The notes under the pieces are model-generated. The model was not told where the DNA came from. It was given only the letters and a program-made list of their open reading frames with translations, and ran no database searches. The position numbers and the translations under genes are program-made. This document shows, in pieces, positions 1 to 8,074 of a DNA stretch of 64,000 nucleotides. Source of the stretch: Martelella alba (GTDB lineage: Bacteria > Pseudomonadota > Alphaproteobacteria > Rhizobiales > Rhizobiaceae); NCBI RefSeq assembly GCF_006516955.1, contig NZ_VHLG01000012.1:1-64000 (forward strand). The letters are read 5' to 3'. Position 1 is the first letter of the stretch. Each line of letters opens with the position of its first letter.

Positions 1-406
1 GTGATTTTCTCTGAACCGTAAGCACCAGCTCAGTGGCGCCCCGTCGTTCGGTGAGGCGGCTTATAGACCTACCTAACCAATACCGTCAACGGCTTTTTGA
101 AGAAAAAATGACATTTTTTTCAAGCCATTGAAAATAAACGGCTTTTGTCATTTTTCCTGTCAACCAAGACCTTAAGAAAACATGAATGACGATACTTGCC
201 TAGCAGGTGGGCAGACCATTCACATGCTGCTTTTTTAGGCTCCGATACACCTCCCGGATCAGCCGCTTCGGCATCACCCATTTCGTCTCCCGTAAAGACG
301 CATTATAGCGCCTTTGCCTGACTGCGGCTTTTGCATTAATCAAGGCGCGTGCGGGATTTTCATTCAACTGTCGCATAATATCATGTCCTTCAAGGGAGCG
401 CTCATC
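1..406. other. Intergenic region upstream of hrpB
   Basis: No convincing gene is seen. The first 70 bases are GC-rich and may be the 5' flank of a gene lying left of the window. Positions 90-165 are AT-rich and hold an imperfect inverted repeat: the arm GAAAAAATGACA at 102-113 faces TGTCATTTTTCC at 147-158. The role is unknown; it could be a regulatory site. The rest leads to the hrpB ribosome binding site near 393-398. Confidence 0.4.
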
Positions 407-2863
407 ATGGGCTCACTACCCGACCTGCCCGTCACCGAGATCCTTGGCCCGCTGACTGACGCGCTTCTTGCTGGTGGGCTGGCGGTATTGGCGGCCCCTC
501 CCGGCGCTGGCAAGACCACATTGGTGCCGCTGCACCTGTTGGCTGAAGGTGCGGCAGGTTCGGGCAAGATCATCCTGATCGAACCCCGCCGGCTGGCAGC
601 ACGGGCTGCGGCCAATCGAATGGCGGCGCTTCTGGATGAAGACACGGGCGAGACTGTCGGCTATCGCATGCGGCTTGATAGCAAGATTTCGTCGAAGACC
701 CGGATTGAAGTGGTGACGGAAGGCGTGTTCACCCGCATGGCGCTTGATGATGCGGAACTTTCGGGGATCACCGCCGTGATCTTTGACGAGTTTCACGAGC
801 GCTCCCTTGATGGCGATTTCGGGCTGGCGCTGGCGCTGGATATCCGCGCCGGCCTGCGCGAGGATCTGAAGGTCCTCGTCATGTCGGCGACACTCGACAC
901 GCGCGGCATAGCAAAACAGCTGGGCAACGCGCCGGTGATCGAAAGCGCCGGGCGCGCTTTTCCGGTTTCGCTCTCCTACCGCCCGCGCCCGGCCGGCGAG
1001 CGTATTGAGGACAGTATGGCCACGGCCATTACCCGGGCGCTCGCCGAGGAGACCGGATCAATCCTCGCCTTTCTGCCCGGGCAGGCCGAAATCACCCGGA
1101 CGAAAGAACGGCTTTTGAACCGGGTTGGTGAGAATGTGACACTGACCCCGCTTTACGGCAATCTCTCCCGCAGTGAGCAGGATGCAGCCATCCGCCCTGC
1201 GCCCGAAGGCACCCGCAAGGTGGTACTGGCGACGGCGATCGCCGAAACCTCGATCACAATTGACGGTGTCACCATCGTTATCGACAGCGGGCTGAAGCGC
1301 CTGCCCGTCTTCGAACCCGCAACCGGCATTACCCGTCTGGAAACGGTGCGTGCCTCGCGCGCCTCGGCCGATCAGCGCGCGGGCCGCGCCGGCCGCACAG
1401 CGCCGGGCACCGCGATAAGGCTGTGGCATGAGGGGCAGAATGCTGCCCTTGCCGCCTTCGACCCACCGGAAATTCTTTCCAGCGACCTGACGGCCTTCGC
1501 GCTCGATCTTGCCCATTGGGGCGTCACAGACCCGGCTTCGCTGTCCTTTCTGGACCAGCCACCGGCTCCGGCCCTGACCGAATCACGCCGCTTGCTGATG
1601 GATCTCGGCGCGCTTGACGGTGACAACCGCATCACAGATGCCGGTCGCGACATGCGTGCGCTTTCGCTGCCGCCACGCCTTGCTGCCATGGTACGCCATG
1701 CAGCAGAGGACGGCATGGCCGAAGACGCGGCCCGCCTTGCCGTGATGATGGGCGAACAGGGTCTTGGCGGCAACACAACGGATCTGGCAGCGCGTCTTTC
1801 GCGCTTTGCCGGCGAGCGCGGACCACGCGCTGAAAAGGCGAGAAATCTTGCAAGACGGATTGCCGCCAGCCTCGGCAGGAAACGGAGCCCTGATGATGTC
1901 TTCGATGCCGCCATTGCCCTTACCCACGCCTTTCCCGACCGGATTGCCATGCGGCGCGGTGGCGCGGGCCGCTTTCTGCTTGCCAATGGACGCGGGGCCG
2001 AACTGCCAGATGATGATGCGCTGGCATCTGCGGATTTTCTCGTCGTCGCCGACCTCACCGGTGCGGCGGCGAAAAGCCGGATCCTTGCCGCCGCAAGCCT
2101 GACGCGCCGGGCGCTTGAAACGGAAATGGCCGATGCCATCGAAACAACAGAAGAGTGTTTCTTCGACAGACAGAGCGGCAGCGTCCGGGCGCGTCGCATG
2201 ACCCGGCTTGGCGCTCTGGTGCTGGCCGAAACTCCGCTTGGCAAGCCCTCGGGCGCAATAGCTGCGGCCGCACTTGCCGAGGGCCTGTTGCAGACGGGAC
2301 TTTCAGCGCTTCCCTTCTCGAAGGACGCAAACCATCTGCGCGAGCGGGTCAATTTCCTCCACCGCAAGCTTGGAGCCCCATGGCCGGACTTTTCCGACGC
2401 GGCGCTGCTCGCCGATGCCGATGCCTGGTTCACGCCATTCCAGAGCGGCGTCACATCGCTTGGCGGCGTCTCCGCCAAAAGCCTTTCCGACGGCCTTGCC
2501 GCTATGCTCGGCTATGAACGTGGTCGCGAACTCGACAAGCTTGCACCGACCCATTTCACGGCACCGACCGGCGAGCGCCACCCGATCCATTATGATGGAG
2601 CGGAGCCGCGACTTTCCATACGTGTGCAGGAAATGTTCGGCCTGACGCGCCATCCCGCCATTGCCGGTGACGTTCCGCTGCTTTTGGAACTGACCTCGCC
2701 CGCCCACCGGCCGATCCAGACCACCCGCGACCTGCCGGGATTCTGGGCCGGTTCCTGGAAGGATGTGCGTGCCGACATGCGCGGACGCTATCCAAAACAT
2801 GTCTGGCCGGAAGATCCGGCCAGTGCGACACCGACACGCCGGGCAAAGCCGCGCGGGACATGA
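407..2863 (+). CDS. hrpB: ATP-dependent RNA helicase HrpB
   Basis: DEAH-box helicase of the HrpB family; its cellular role is poorly defined. Visible motifs are Walker A (APPGAGKTT) near residue 30, the DEFHERS form of motif II, SAT (motif III), and the motif VI segment QRAGRAGR. The C-terminal half matches the HrpB-specific extension, ending in the PxHVWPEDP type of tail. Length is about 818 residues, close to E. coli HrpB. The ATG at 407 is chosen because AGGGAG lies 8 bases upstream and the protein then starts MGSLPDLPVTE, like relatives; the frame is open further upstream. It is followed closely by regB on the same strand. Confidence 0.93.
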   Translation: MGSLPDLPVTEILGPLTDALLAGGLAVLAAPPGAGKTTLVPLHLLAEGAAGSGKIILIEPRRLAARAAANRMAALLDEDTGETVGYRMRLDSKISSKTRIEVVTEGVFTRMALDDAELSGITAVIFDEFHERSLDGDFGLALALDIRAGLREDLKVLVMSATLDTRGIAKQLGNAPVIESAGRAFPVSLSYRPRPAGERIEDSMATAITRALAEETGSILAFLPGQAEITRTKERLLNRVGENVTLTPLYGNLSRSEQDAAIRPAPEGTRKVVLATAIAETSITIDGVTIVIDSGLKRLPVFEPATGITRLETVRASRASADQRAGRAGRTAPGTAIRLWHEGQNAALAAFDPPEILSSDLTAFALDLAHWGVTDPASLSFLDQPPAPALTESRRLLMDLGALDGDNRITDAGRDMRALSLPPRLAAMVRHAAEDGMAEDAARLAVMMGEQGLGGNTTDLAARLSRFAGERGPRAEKARNLARRIAASLGRKRSPDDVFDAAIALTHAFPDRIAMRRGGAGRFLLANGRGAELPDDDALASADFLVVADLTGAAAKSRILAAASLTRRALETEMADAIETTEECFFDRQSGSVRARRMTRLGALVLAETPLGKPSGAIAAAALAEGLLQTGLSALPFSKDANHLRERVNFLHRKLGAPWPDFSDAALLADADAWFTPFQSGVTSLGGVSAKSLSDGLAAMLGYERGRELDKLAPTHFTAPTGERHPIHYDGAEPRLSIRVQEMFGLTRHPAIAGDVPLLLELTSPAHRPIQTTRDLPGFWAGSWKDVRADMRGRYPKHVWPEDPASATPTRRAKPRGT

Positions 2864-2892
2864 TAGGATCCGGCCATATAGGATCCGGCCAT
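2863..2892. repeat. 15-bp perfect tandem duplication
   Basis: The unit ATAGGATCCGGCCAT occurs twice in a row, starting on the last base of the hrpB stop codon. It lies in the short hrpB-regB gap. It looks like a recent slippage duplication; no function is evident. Confidence 0.75.
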
Positions 2893-2926
2893 GTGAAGGC
2901 CAGGGCGAGGCGCCGGGGAGAAATGG

Positions 2927-4231
2927 ATGAGAACACCGATACCCGACATGATGGAAGGCGAAGGCCGACGCACGCTGCGTCTGGAGACGCTTGTCCGACT
3001 GCGCTGGCTTGCCGCTGCGGGCCAGATTGTCACCATCATCGTCGTCGCCTTTGGCCTTGGCTTTTCCATGCCGCTCATCCCGGTCATGGTGCTGATTGCA
3101 GCCCTTGCGATCGGCAATCTGGTGCTGGCCCTGCGCTTTCCGCTGACCCAGCGCGTCAGCCCCGGCAGCGCCTTCATCATGATCGGCTTCGACATTCTTC
3201 AGCTCTCCGCCCTGTTGTTTCTGACGGGCGGCCTTGCCAATCCCTTCGTTGCACTGATTTCCGTGCCGGTGATCATCTCCTTCACCGCCTTGCCGCTGAA
3301 ACATGCCCTCACCCTGCTTGGCCTTGCCATCATCTGCGTATCCGGCTTCGCGCTGACGCCTTTTGCCCTGCCCTGGCATGACGGCGAGATGCTGGAGGTT
3401 GATCCGGTACTGCGTCTCGGCATCTGGATCGGCATTCTGGCGATGCTGGCCTTTGCCGCCTTTTATGCCCGGCGGATTTCGCTTGAAGCCCAGCAGATGG
3501 CCGATGCGCTTGCCGCAACCGAACTGGTGTTGCAACGCGAGCAGCATCTATCCGAGCTGGATGGCCTTGCCGCCGCTGCTGCCCACGAGCTTGGCACGCC
3601 GCTGGCGACTATCCTGCTGGTGGCCAAGGAGATGGCCGGCACGCTTGGCAAGGATGAGCGCCATGGCGAAGACGTGATGCTGCTGGTCAGCCAGGCCCAG
3701 CGCTGCCGCGAAATTCTGGCACGGCTGACCGCCATGTCGAAGGAGGACGAGGCACATATGCGGCTTCTGCCGCTCTCCTCGCTGGTGGAGGATGTCGTCG
3801 CGCCGCATCGTCCTTTCATCAGCAACATCGAGATTGTCTACGAGGGAGCGCGTGAAGACGAGCCTGTCGGTATCCGCAATCCCGGCATCATCTTCGGCCT
3901 TGGCAATATCGTTGAAAATGCCGTGGAGCATGCGGAGGAAAAGGTGCGCCTCACCGTCGCCCATGACGACAACACGGTTTCGATCGTGATCGAGGATGAT
4001 GGCAGCGGCTATCCGGCAGAGATCCTGCCGCGCATCGGCGATCCCTTCGTTTCCGGCCGCGGCCGCGAGGCGGGAACGGCGCGTGCCGGTGGCATGGGGC
4101 TTGGCCTGTTCATTGCCAAGACCCTTTTGGAACGCTCCGGCGCGACCTTGCGCTTCACCAACCGGGAGCCCGAAGGTTCAGGCGCCCGGATTGCCGTTTC
4201 ATGGCCGCGCCGGCGCATGGAGGCCGATTAG
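2927..4231 (+). CDS. regB: Redox sensor histidine kinase RegB/ActS/PrrB
   Basis: Membrane-bound sensor kinase of the global RegB-RegA system that senses redox or quinone state and phosphorylates RegA. The N-terminal half has about six membrane helices and the quinone-associated motif GGLANPF near residue 100. The phosphoacceptor H-box is AAAAHELGTPLATI, with His about residue 220. The cysteine in QRCREIL, about residue 260, matches the redox-active Cys of Rhodobacter RegB. N and G boxes of the ATPase domain follow (GNIVENAVEHA, GGMGLGLFIAKTLLE). GGGGAG precedes the ATG. The 3' end overlaps the convergent MFS gene by 4 bases. Confidence 0.93.
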   Translation: MRTPIPDMMEGEGRRTLRLETLVRLRWLAAAGQIVTIIVVAFGLGFSMPLIPVMVLIAALAIGNLVLALRFPLTQRVSPGSAFIMIGFDILQLSALLFLTGGLANPFVALISVPVIISFTALPLKHALTLLGLAIICVSGFALTPFALPWHDGEMLEVDPVLRLGIWIGILAMLAFAAFYARRISLEAQQMADALAATELVLQREQHLSELDGLAAAAAHELGTPLATILLVAKEMAGTLGKDERHGEDVMLLVSQAQRCREILARLTAMSKEDEAHMRLLPLSSLVEDVVAPHRPFISNIEIVYEGAREDEPVGIRNPGIIFGLGNIVENAVEHAEEKVRLTVAHDDNTVSIVIEDDGSGYPAEILPRIGDPFVSGRGREAGTARAGGMGLGLFIAKTLLERSGATLRFTNREPEGSGARIAVSWPRRRMEAD

Positions 4232-5487
4232 TCTTCGACGGCGGGACGGATTTTCGCCGTCAGCACGGCACCTGCGGCCAGCAGTGAGAAAACCGCCAGG
4301 AGAACGGCCGGTGGCAGCGTGCTGCCGGTGGTCTGGATCAGCCAGGTGGCTGCAAGCGGTGTCAGCCCGCCGACAATGGCGAAGCCGATATTGTAGACAA
4401 AGGCGACACCGGTATAGCGCACGTCGGTCGGGAAAATCGCCGTCAGCATTACCGGCCCGACACCCCAGGCAAAGGCGCCGATCAGCGAGATCACGATCAT
4501 CGCCGGCATCAGCGCGGCAATACCCGACCCCATCCAGATATAAAGCGGTATGGCGGCAAGGCCGAGTGCAAGTGCTGCGATGAAAGCCGGGACCTTGATG
4601 CCGATATAATCGGAGATCAGCCCCGCAAGCGGCATGGGCAGTGAAAACAGGATCGTGCCGACGAGAACGGCACTTGCCACCGGATCGGCATCATAATGCA
4701 GGAATTCGGTCAGATAGCTGTTCATGTAGAGATAGAGCAGCGGCACGGCGGCAGCCCCGAGCCCGGTGATGAAAAGCCCGGTAATGACCTGCCCGCCATG
4801 GTCTTTCAACAGCGGCACGAGCGGTACCTTGTGGGCGCTGTCCTCCATTTCCGCAAAGGCCGGGCTTTCCGAAAGCCGGGCGCGCAACACAAAGCCGACA
4901 ATGGCAATCACCCCGCCGATGAAGAAACCGATACGCCAGCCATAGCTCAGGACCGCCGCATCCGACAGGCTTTGCTGGATCGCCCATTGCACCGCTTGGG
5001 CGGCCAGCATGCCGACATTGATGATCATGAACAATACGCCACAGGCAAAACCGCGCCGCTTCGGCATGGTTTCGGTGATCAGCGTCATGGCGCCGGGGAT
5101 CTCGCCGCCAAGGCAGAGCCCCTGCACCATGCGCAGGATGACAAGCGCAACTGCAGCGAAAACACCCCATTCGGCATAGCCCGGCATCAGCGCGATCAGA
5201 AAGGTCGATCCCGCCATGCCGGCAATCGAGATTCGCAGCATCGCCTTGCGGCCGTGGCGATCGCCGAAATGGGAAAACAGCACACCGCCAATGGGGCGCA
5301 CCAGATAGCCGGCGGCAAAGACCGCGAAGGCGGCCAGCATGCGCGCCGCCGCATCTTCCGCCGGGAAGAATACCTTGCCGATCTGGGCGGCGAAGGTTGC
5401 GTAAATCACGAAATCATAAAATTCCAGACCGCCACCAAGGCTGCCGAGAAACAGAGCACGATTGCGCTCGCGTGCATTGCCATCCAT
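4228..5487 (-). CDS. MFS transporter, metabolite:H+ symporter type
   Basis: Twelve-helix inner-membrane transporter of 419 residues. The N-terminus has the LEFYDFVIYATFA segment and the loop motif GDRHGRKAML, both typical of the metabolite:H+ symporter (ProP/ShiA/KgtP-like) branch of the MFS. The substrate cannot be told from sequence; organic acids, osmolytes or shikimate-like compounds are usual for the branch. It sits on the opposite strand between regB and regA, which are normally neighbours, and is convergent with regB (4-base overlap). It appears to be inserted in the regBA locus rather than part of the redox system. Confidence 0.85.
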   Translation of the reverse strand: MDGNARERNRALFLGSLGGGLEFYDFVIYATFAAQIGKVFFPAEDAAARMLAAFAVFAAGYLVRPIGGVLFSHFGDRHGRKAMLRISIAGMAGSTFLIALMPGYAEWGVFAAVALVILRMVQGLCLGGEIPGAMTLITETMPKRRGFACGVLFMIINVGMLAAQAVQWAIQQSLSDAAVLSYGWRIGFFIGGVIAIVGFVLRARLSESPAFAEMEDSAHKVPLVPLLKDHGGQVITGLFITGLGAAAVPLLYLYMNSYLTEFLHYDADPVASAVLVGTILFSLPMPLAGLISDYIGIKVPAFIAALALGLAAIPLYIWMGSGIAALMPAMIVISLIGAFAWGVGPVMLTAIFPTDVRYTGVAFVYNIGFAIVGGLTPLAATWLIQTTGSTLPPAVLLAVFSLLAAGAVLTAKIRPAVED

Positions 5488-5695
5488 ACGCCGGATACCC
5501 CCCTTGCGATTTGTCAGCTAAGCGAAGGTGGCAAAGCTTGCCGGCGAAGGCAAGCGCCATCACCAGTGATGCCTTTACGGCTTCACTTTGGGGAAAATCC
5601 GCATGTTATGGGGTTTACCCCCGCGAAGGGGAGGTTCATAAGCGTTAACAGGCGAGGAAGCAGAAAGCGGGCTATACCCGCAATGAGATTGCACC

Positions 5696-6298
5696 ATGAC
5701 GAAAGCAGGCGAAGACGCAACACTGGCAGGCAAGGACAGCGCGCACGATAATTCATGGCCGGAGGAGCTTGGCCAGGAGCGCAGCCTGTTGATCGTAGAT
5801 GATGACGGACCATTTTTGCGACGGCTCGGCCGCGCCATGGAGATCCGCGGTTTCGAAGTCGATATGGCCGAGAGCGTGGCAGAGGGTATTGAGAGCGCCC
5901 GCAACCGGCCGCCCAAATTCGCCGTGATCGACCTGAGGCTTGGCGATGGCAACGGTCTCGACGTCATTTCCGACATCCGCAAGCTGCGCGAGGATACGCA
6001 TATCATCGTGCTGACCGGTTATGGCAATATCGCAACCGCTGTCACGGCGGTGAAACTCGGCGCGCTCGACTATCTGGCAAAACCCGCCGATGCCGACGAT
6101 ATTTTGAATGCGCTGCTGCAAAAGCCCGGACACCGCGTCGAACCGCCGGAAAACCCGATGTCGGCAGACCGGGTTCGCTGGGAACATATTCAGCGTATCT
6201 ATGAGATGTGCGACCGCAATGTTTCCGAGACGGCCCGCAGGCTCAACATGCACCGCCGCACCCTGCAGCGCATATTGGCAAAGCGCGCGCCGCGCTGA
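5696..6298 (+). CDS. regA: Redox response regulator RegA/ActR/PrrA
   Basis: Cognate response regulator of RegB, a DNA-binding global regulator of redox-linked genes. The receiver domain covers about residues 32-145, with the acidic pocket VDDD, phosphoacceptor Asp about residue 79 (VIDLRLGDG) and the conserved Lys in LAKPAD. A short linker with prolines leads to a C-terminal Fis-type helix-turn-helix (SETARRLNMHRRTLQRIL), nearly invariant in the family. Length of 200 residues is slightly above the usual 180-190 because of the N-terminal extension before ERSLLIVDDD. It is separated from regB by the minus-strand MFS gene. Confidence 0.95.
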   Translation: MTKAGEDATLAGKDSAHDNSWPEELGQERSLLIVDDDGPFLRRLGRAMEIRGFEVDMAESVAEGIESARNRPPKFAVIDLRLGDGNGLDVISDIRKLREDTHIIVLTGYGNIATAVTAVKLGALDYLAKPADADDILNALLQKPGHRVEPPENPMSADRVRWEHIQRIYEMCDRNVSETARRLNMHRRTLQRILAKRAPR

Positions 6299-6314
6299 CG
6301 GACAAAACAGGACC

Positions 6315-6563
6315 GGGGCGCTCTCAGCCACCCCCAGGCTGCTGACAAAGCCATTCATATTGCATGTTTGAGGTGGAATAGCCCGCCCCCTCCGTCGTCA
6401 TCCCCGTGCTTGTCACGGGGATCCAGATCGTTAAGGCATTGAAAGAAAAAATCTTTCGCCGCGCGGACGGGCAGCGGCTGGATGCCTGTGGACCAAGCAC
6501 AGGCATGACGTCAAAAAGAGGTGGCGAGGTTTGTCAGCAGTCTGGGGGCGGTCTCAGCCGCCC
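6315..6563. repeat. Dispersed intergenic element, copy A
   Basis: Fills the gap between convergent regA and mmcB. Outer hairpin-like copies lie at 6315-6335 (GGGGCGCTCTCAGCC...) and 6544-6563 (a GGGCGG/CCGCCC stem overlapping the mmcB stop). Inside are terminal inverted repeats at 6335-6352 and 6530-6544. Two 9-bp hairpins follow: ATCCCCGTG-CTTGT-CACGGGGAT at 6400-6422 and ATGCCTGTG...CACAGGCAT at 6482-6506. The segment between them contains the reverse complement of the core shared with the copies near 55.6 and 63.7 kb, so this copy is in the opposite orientation. Confidence 0.8.
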
Positions 6564-7048
6564 TGCTCTTTCTCGAATTTTTCCAGCGCCCATTCGGCAA
6601 GCGTCAGACGCTCGGCCGCGAGCCGTGAAAATTCCAGCGTCAACGCCTTGCGCCGCGCCGGTGGCAGCCGATGTTCCGGCGCCTCGCGCAGGATTTCTGC
6701 GCCGAAACGATCCGCCAGAACAAGGCCGCAATCTTCCGGAAACACATCCAGCGGCACGGCCGCATGGGTGGCGAAAAACAGCCGGTCGCAATAAGCGCGG
6801 TAATCCGGCCATTTGTGATCGACGCGAAAATCTTCCAGCGATGATTTGATCTCGATGATCCAGATCTCGCCCTTGTCCGAAAGACTGATCAGATCGGCGC
6901 GGCGGCCGTTTCGAAGCGTCATTTCCGCAATCGCCGCGTGACGCATGTGGCGCAGCAGGTGCTGCACGCCACGCCTCACCAGAAGCGCATTTTCCGACTG
7001 CCGGCCGTCAGCCGTTGGATTTTTATTATGCAGATCGATGATTGCCAT
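6554..7048 (-). CDS. mmcB: MmcB family DNA repair protein
   Basis: 164-residue protein matching the MmcB family (formerly a DUF), implicated in damage-inducible DNA repair in Caulobacter. A nuclease-like core is visible: ADLISLSDKG followed by WIIEIKSSLEDF, the D-(x)n-ExK pattern of PD-(D/E)XK enzymes, near residues 50-72. Cysteine and aromatic residues in YRAYCDRLFFA are family features. It is transcribed divergently from the ykuD gene. A GTTC-N7-GTCA sequence at 7091-7105 is only a weak match to the alphaproteobacterial LexA box, so SOS control is not shown. The stop codon lies in the loop of the flanking hairpin of repeat copy A. Confidence 0.85.
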   Translation of the reverse strand: MAIIDLHNKNPTADGRQSENALLVRRGVQHLLRHMRHAAIAEMTLRNGRRADLISLSDKGEIWIIEIKSSLEDFRVDHKWPDYRAYCDRLFFATHAAVPLDVFPEDCGLVLADRFGAEILREAPEHRLPPARRKALTLEFSRLAAERLTLAEWALEKFEKEQGG

Positions 7049-7222
7049 CGCCCACCTCCGGTCAATCGATGCATTTTGACAACATTACTTGTTCCGCTTC
7101 CGTCACAATGGAGCCGAACCTTCTACGCGCGCTTGAATATAGATAAATTATTAACCATAAACTGTCTAAAATCCGCCGTAATTCCACAACCCTCGGTTAA
7201 CGCCCGGAGCACGAGTCTGTAA

Positions 7223-7864
7223 ATGTATATGAAATCCGCCTTTCTTGCATTGTCCCTGACGGGGCTTCTGGCCGCCACTGGCTGCACCACGACCGGTGAA
7301 CCGAAAACGGTAATGGCCCCGGTTTCCGCCTATGCCGCTACCGTTGACGATGGCTATCAGGTGCCGCGTGTTCCGATCCATCAGGTTCCCGACGCCTATC
7401 ACCGCCAGATCGTCGAATACAAGACAGACGAAAAGCCCGGAACGATCATCGTCGATACCAAGGACCGCTTCCTCTATTACGTGCTCGAAGATGGCAAGGC
7501 GGTGCGCTACGGTATCGGCGTCGGCCGCGACGGCTTCCGCTGGTCCGGCGAGGCCTATGTCGGCCGCCGCGCCGAATGGCCCACCTGGTATCCGCCCTTT
7601 GCCATGATCCAGCGTCAGCCGGAGCTGAAGGAATATTCCGGCGGCATGGATCCGGGCATCATGAACCCGCTCGGCGCCCGCGCACTCTATCTCTACCGCA
7701 ATGGCAATGACACCATGTTCCGCATTCACGGCAATCCGGACTGGACCTCCATTGGCCAGGCCGTATCGTCGGGCTGCATCCGCATGATCAATCAGGATAT
7801 TATCGACCTTTATGCCCGCGTTGACCCCAAGGTCCGCACCAAGGTCATTGTTCTGGAAGGCTGA
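7223..7864 (+). CDS. L,D-transpeptidase, YkuD/ErfK family lipoprotein
   Basis: Periplasmic cross-linking enzyme of peptidoglycan, or one that attaches proteins to it. The N-terminus is a lipoprotein signal (hydrophobic stretch to about residue 20, then AATGC with the lipidated Cys). The YkuD catalytic motif is present as HGNPDWTSIGQAVSSGCIRM, with nucleophile Cys about residue 185. Length of 213 residues is normal for single-domain members. The start may be ATG 7223 or ATG 7229, two codons later. A TTAACCAT sequence at 7151-7158 upstream resembles a CtrA half-site but no full site is seen. Confidence 0.9.
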   Translation: MYMKSAFLALSLTGLLAATGCTTTGEPKTVMAPVSAYAATVDDGYQVPRVPIHQVPDAYHRQIVEYKTDEKPGTIIVDTKDRFLYYVLEDGKAVRYGIGVGRDGFRWSGEAYVGRRAEWPTWYPPFAMIQRQPELKEYSGGMDPGIMNPLGARALYLYRNGNDTMFRIHGNPDWTSIGQAVSSGCIRMINQDIIDLYARVDPKVRTKVIVLEG

Positions 7865-7871
7865 TGACAAT

Positions 7872-7907
7872 AGCTGCCCTGCCGGCACCGCATCCGGCGG
7901 GGCAGCT
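7872..7907. terminator. Strong hairpin after the ykuD gene
   Basis: A 14-bp stem with one G-U wobble: AGCTGCCCTGCCGG at 7872-7885 pairs with CCGGCGGGGCAGCT at 7894-7907, loop 8 nt. No T-tract follows, so it may be a Rho-assisted or stabilising 3' structure. Confidence 0.6.
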
Positions 7908-8074
7908 CCGCTTGCGCTTCGGCGCTGCGATGCGTAAACCTTGCCTGCAATAACGAGAGCGCCATGCGATCTGCTGGAATCAGATTGACACGCTAACATA
8001 TTGTTTTAGCAGCATGATAAGACGACCCGCGCTTCGGCCGTTTCGGATCATGCTCTCGCGAAGCAGGAGGGATC

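Noticed and set aside
1372-2478. Long open frame on the minus strand inside hrpB
   Set aside because: Composition is dominated by Ser, Arg and Ala from GC-rich antisense reading; hrpB is well supported.
7091-7105. GTTC-N7-GTCA near mmcB as a LexA box
   Set aside because: Half of the site has two mismatches to GTTC-N7-GTTC; not enough to call.
7151-7158. TTAACCAT upstream of the ykuD gene as a CtrA site
   Set aside because: Only a half-site; no TTAA-N7-TTAA arrangement was found.
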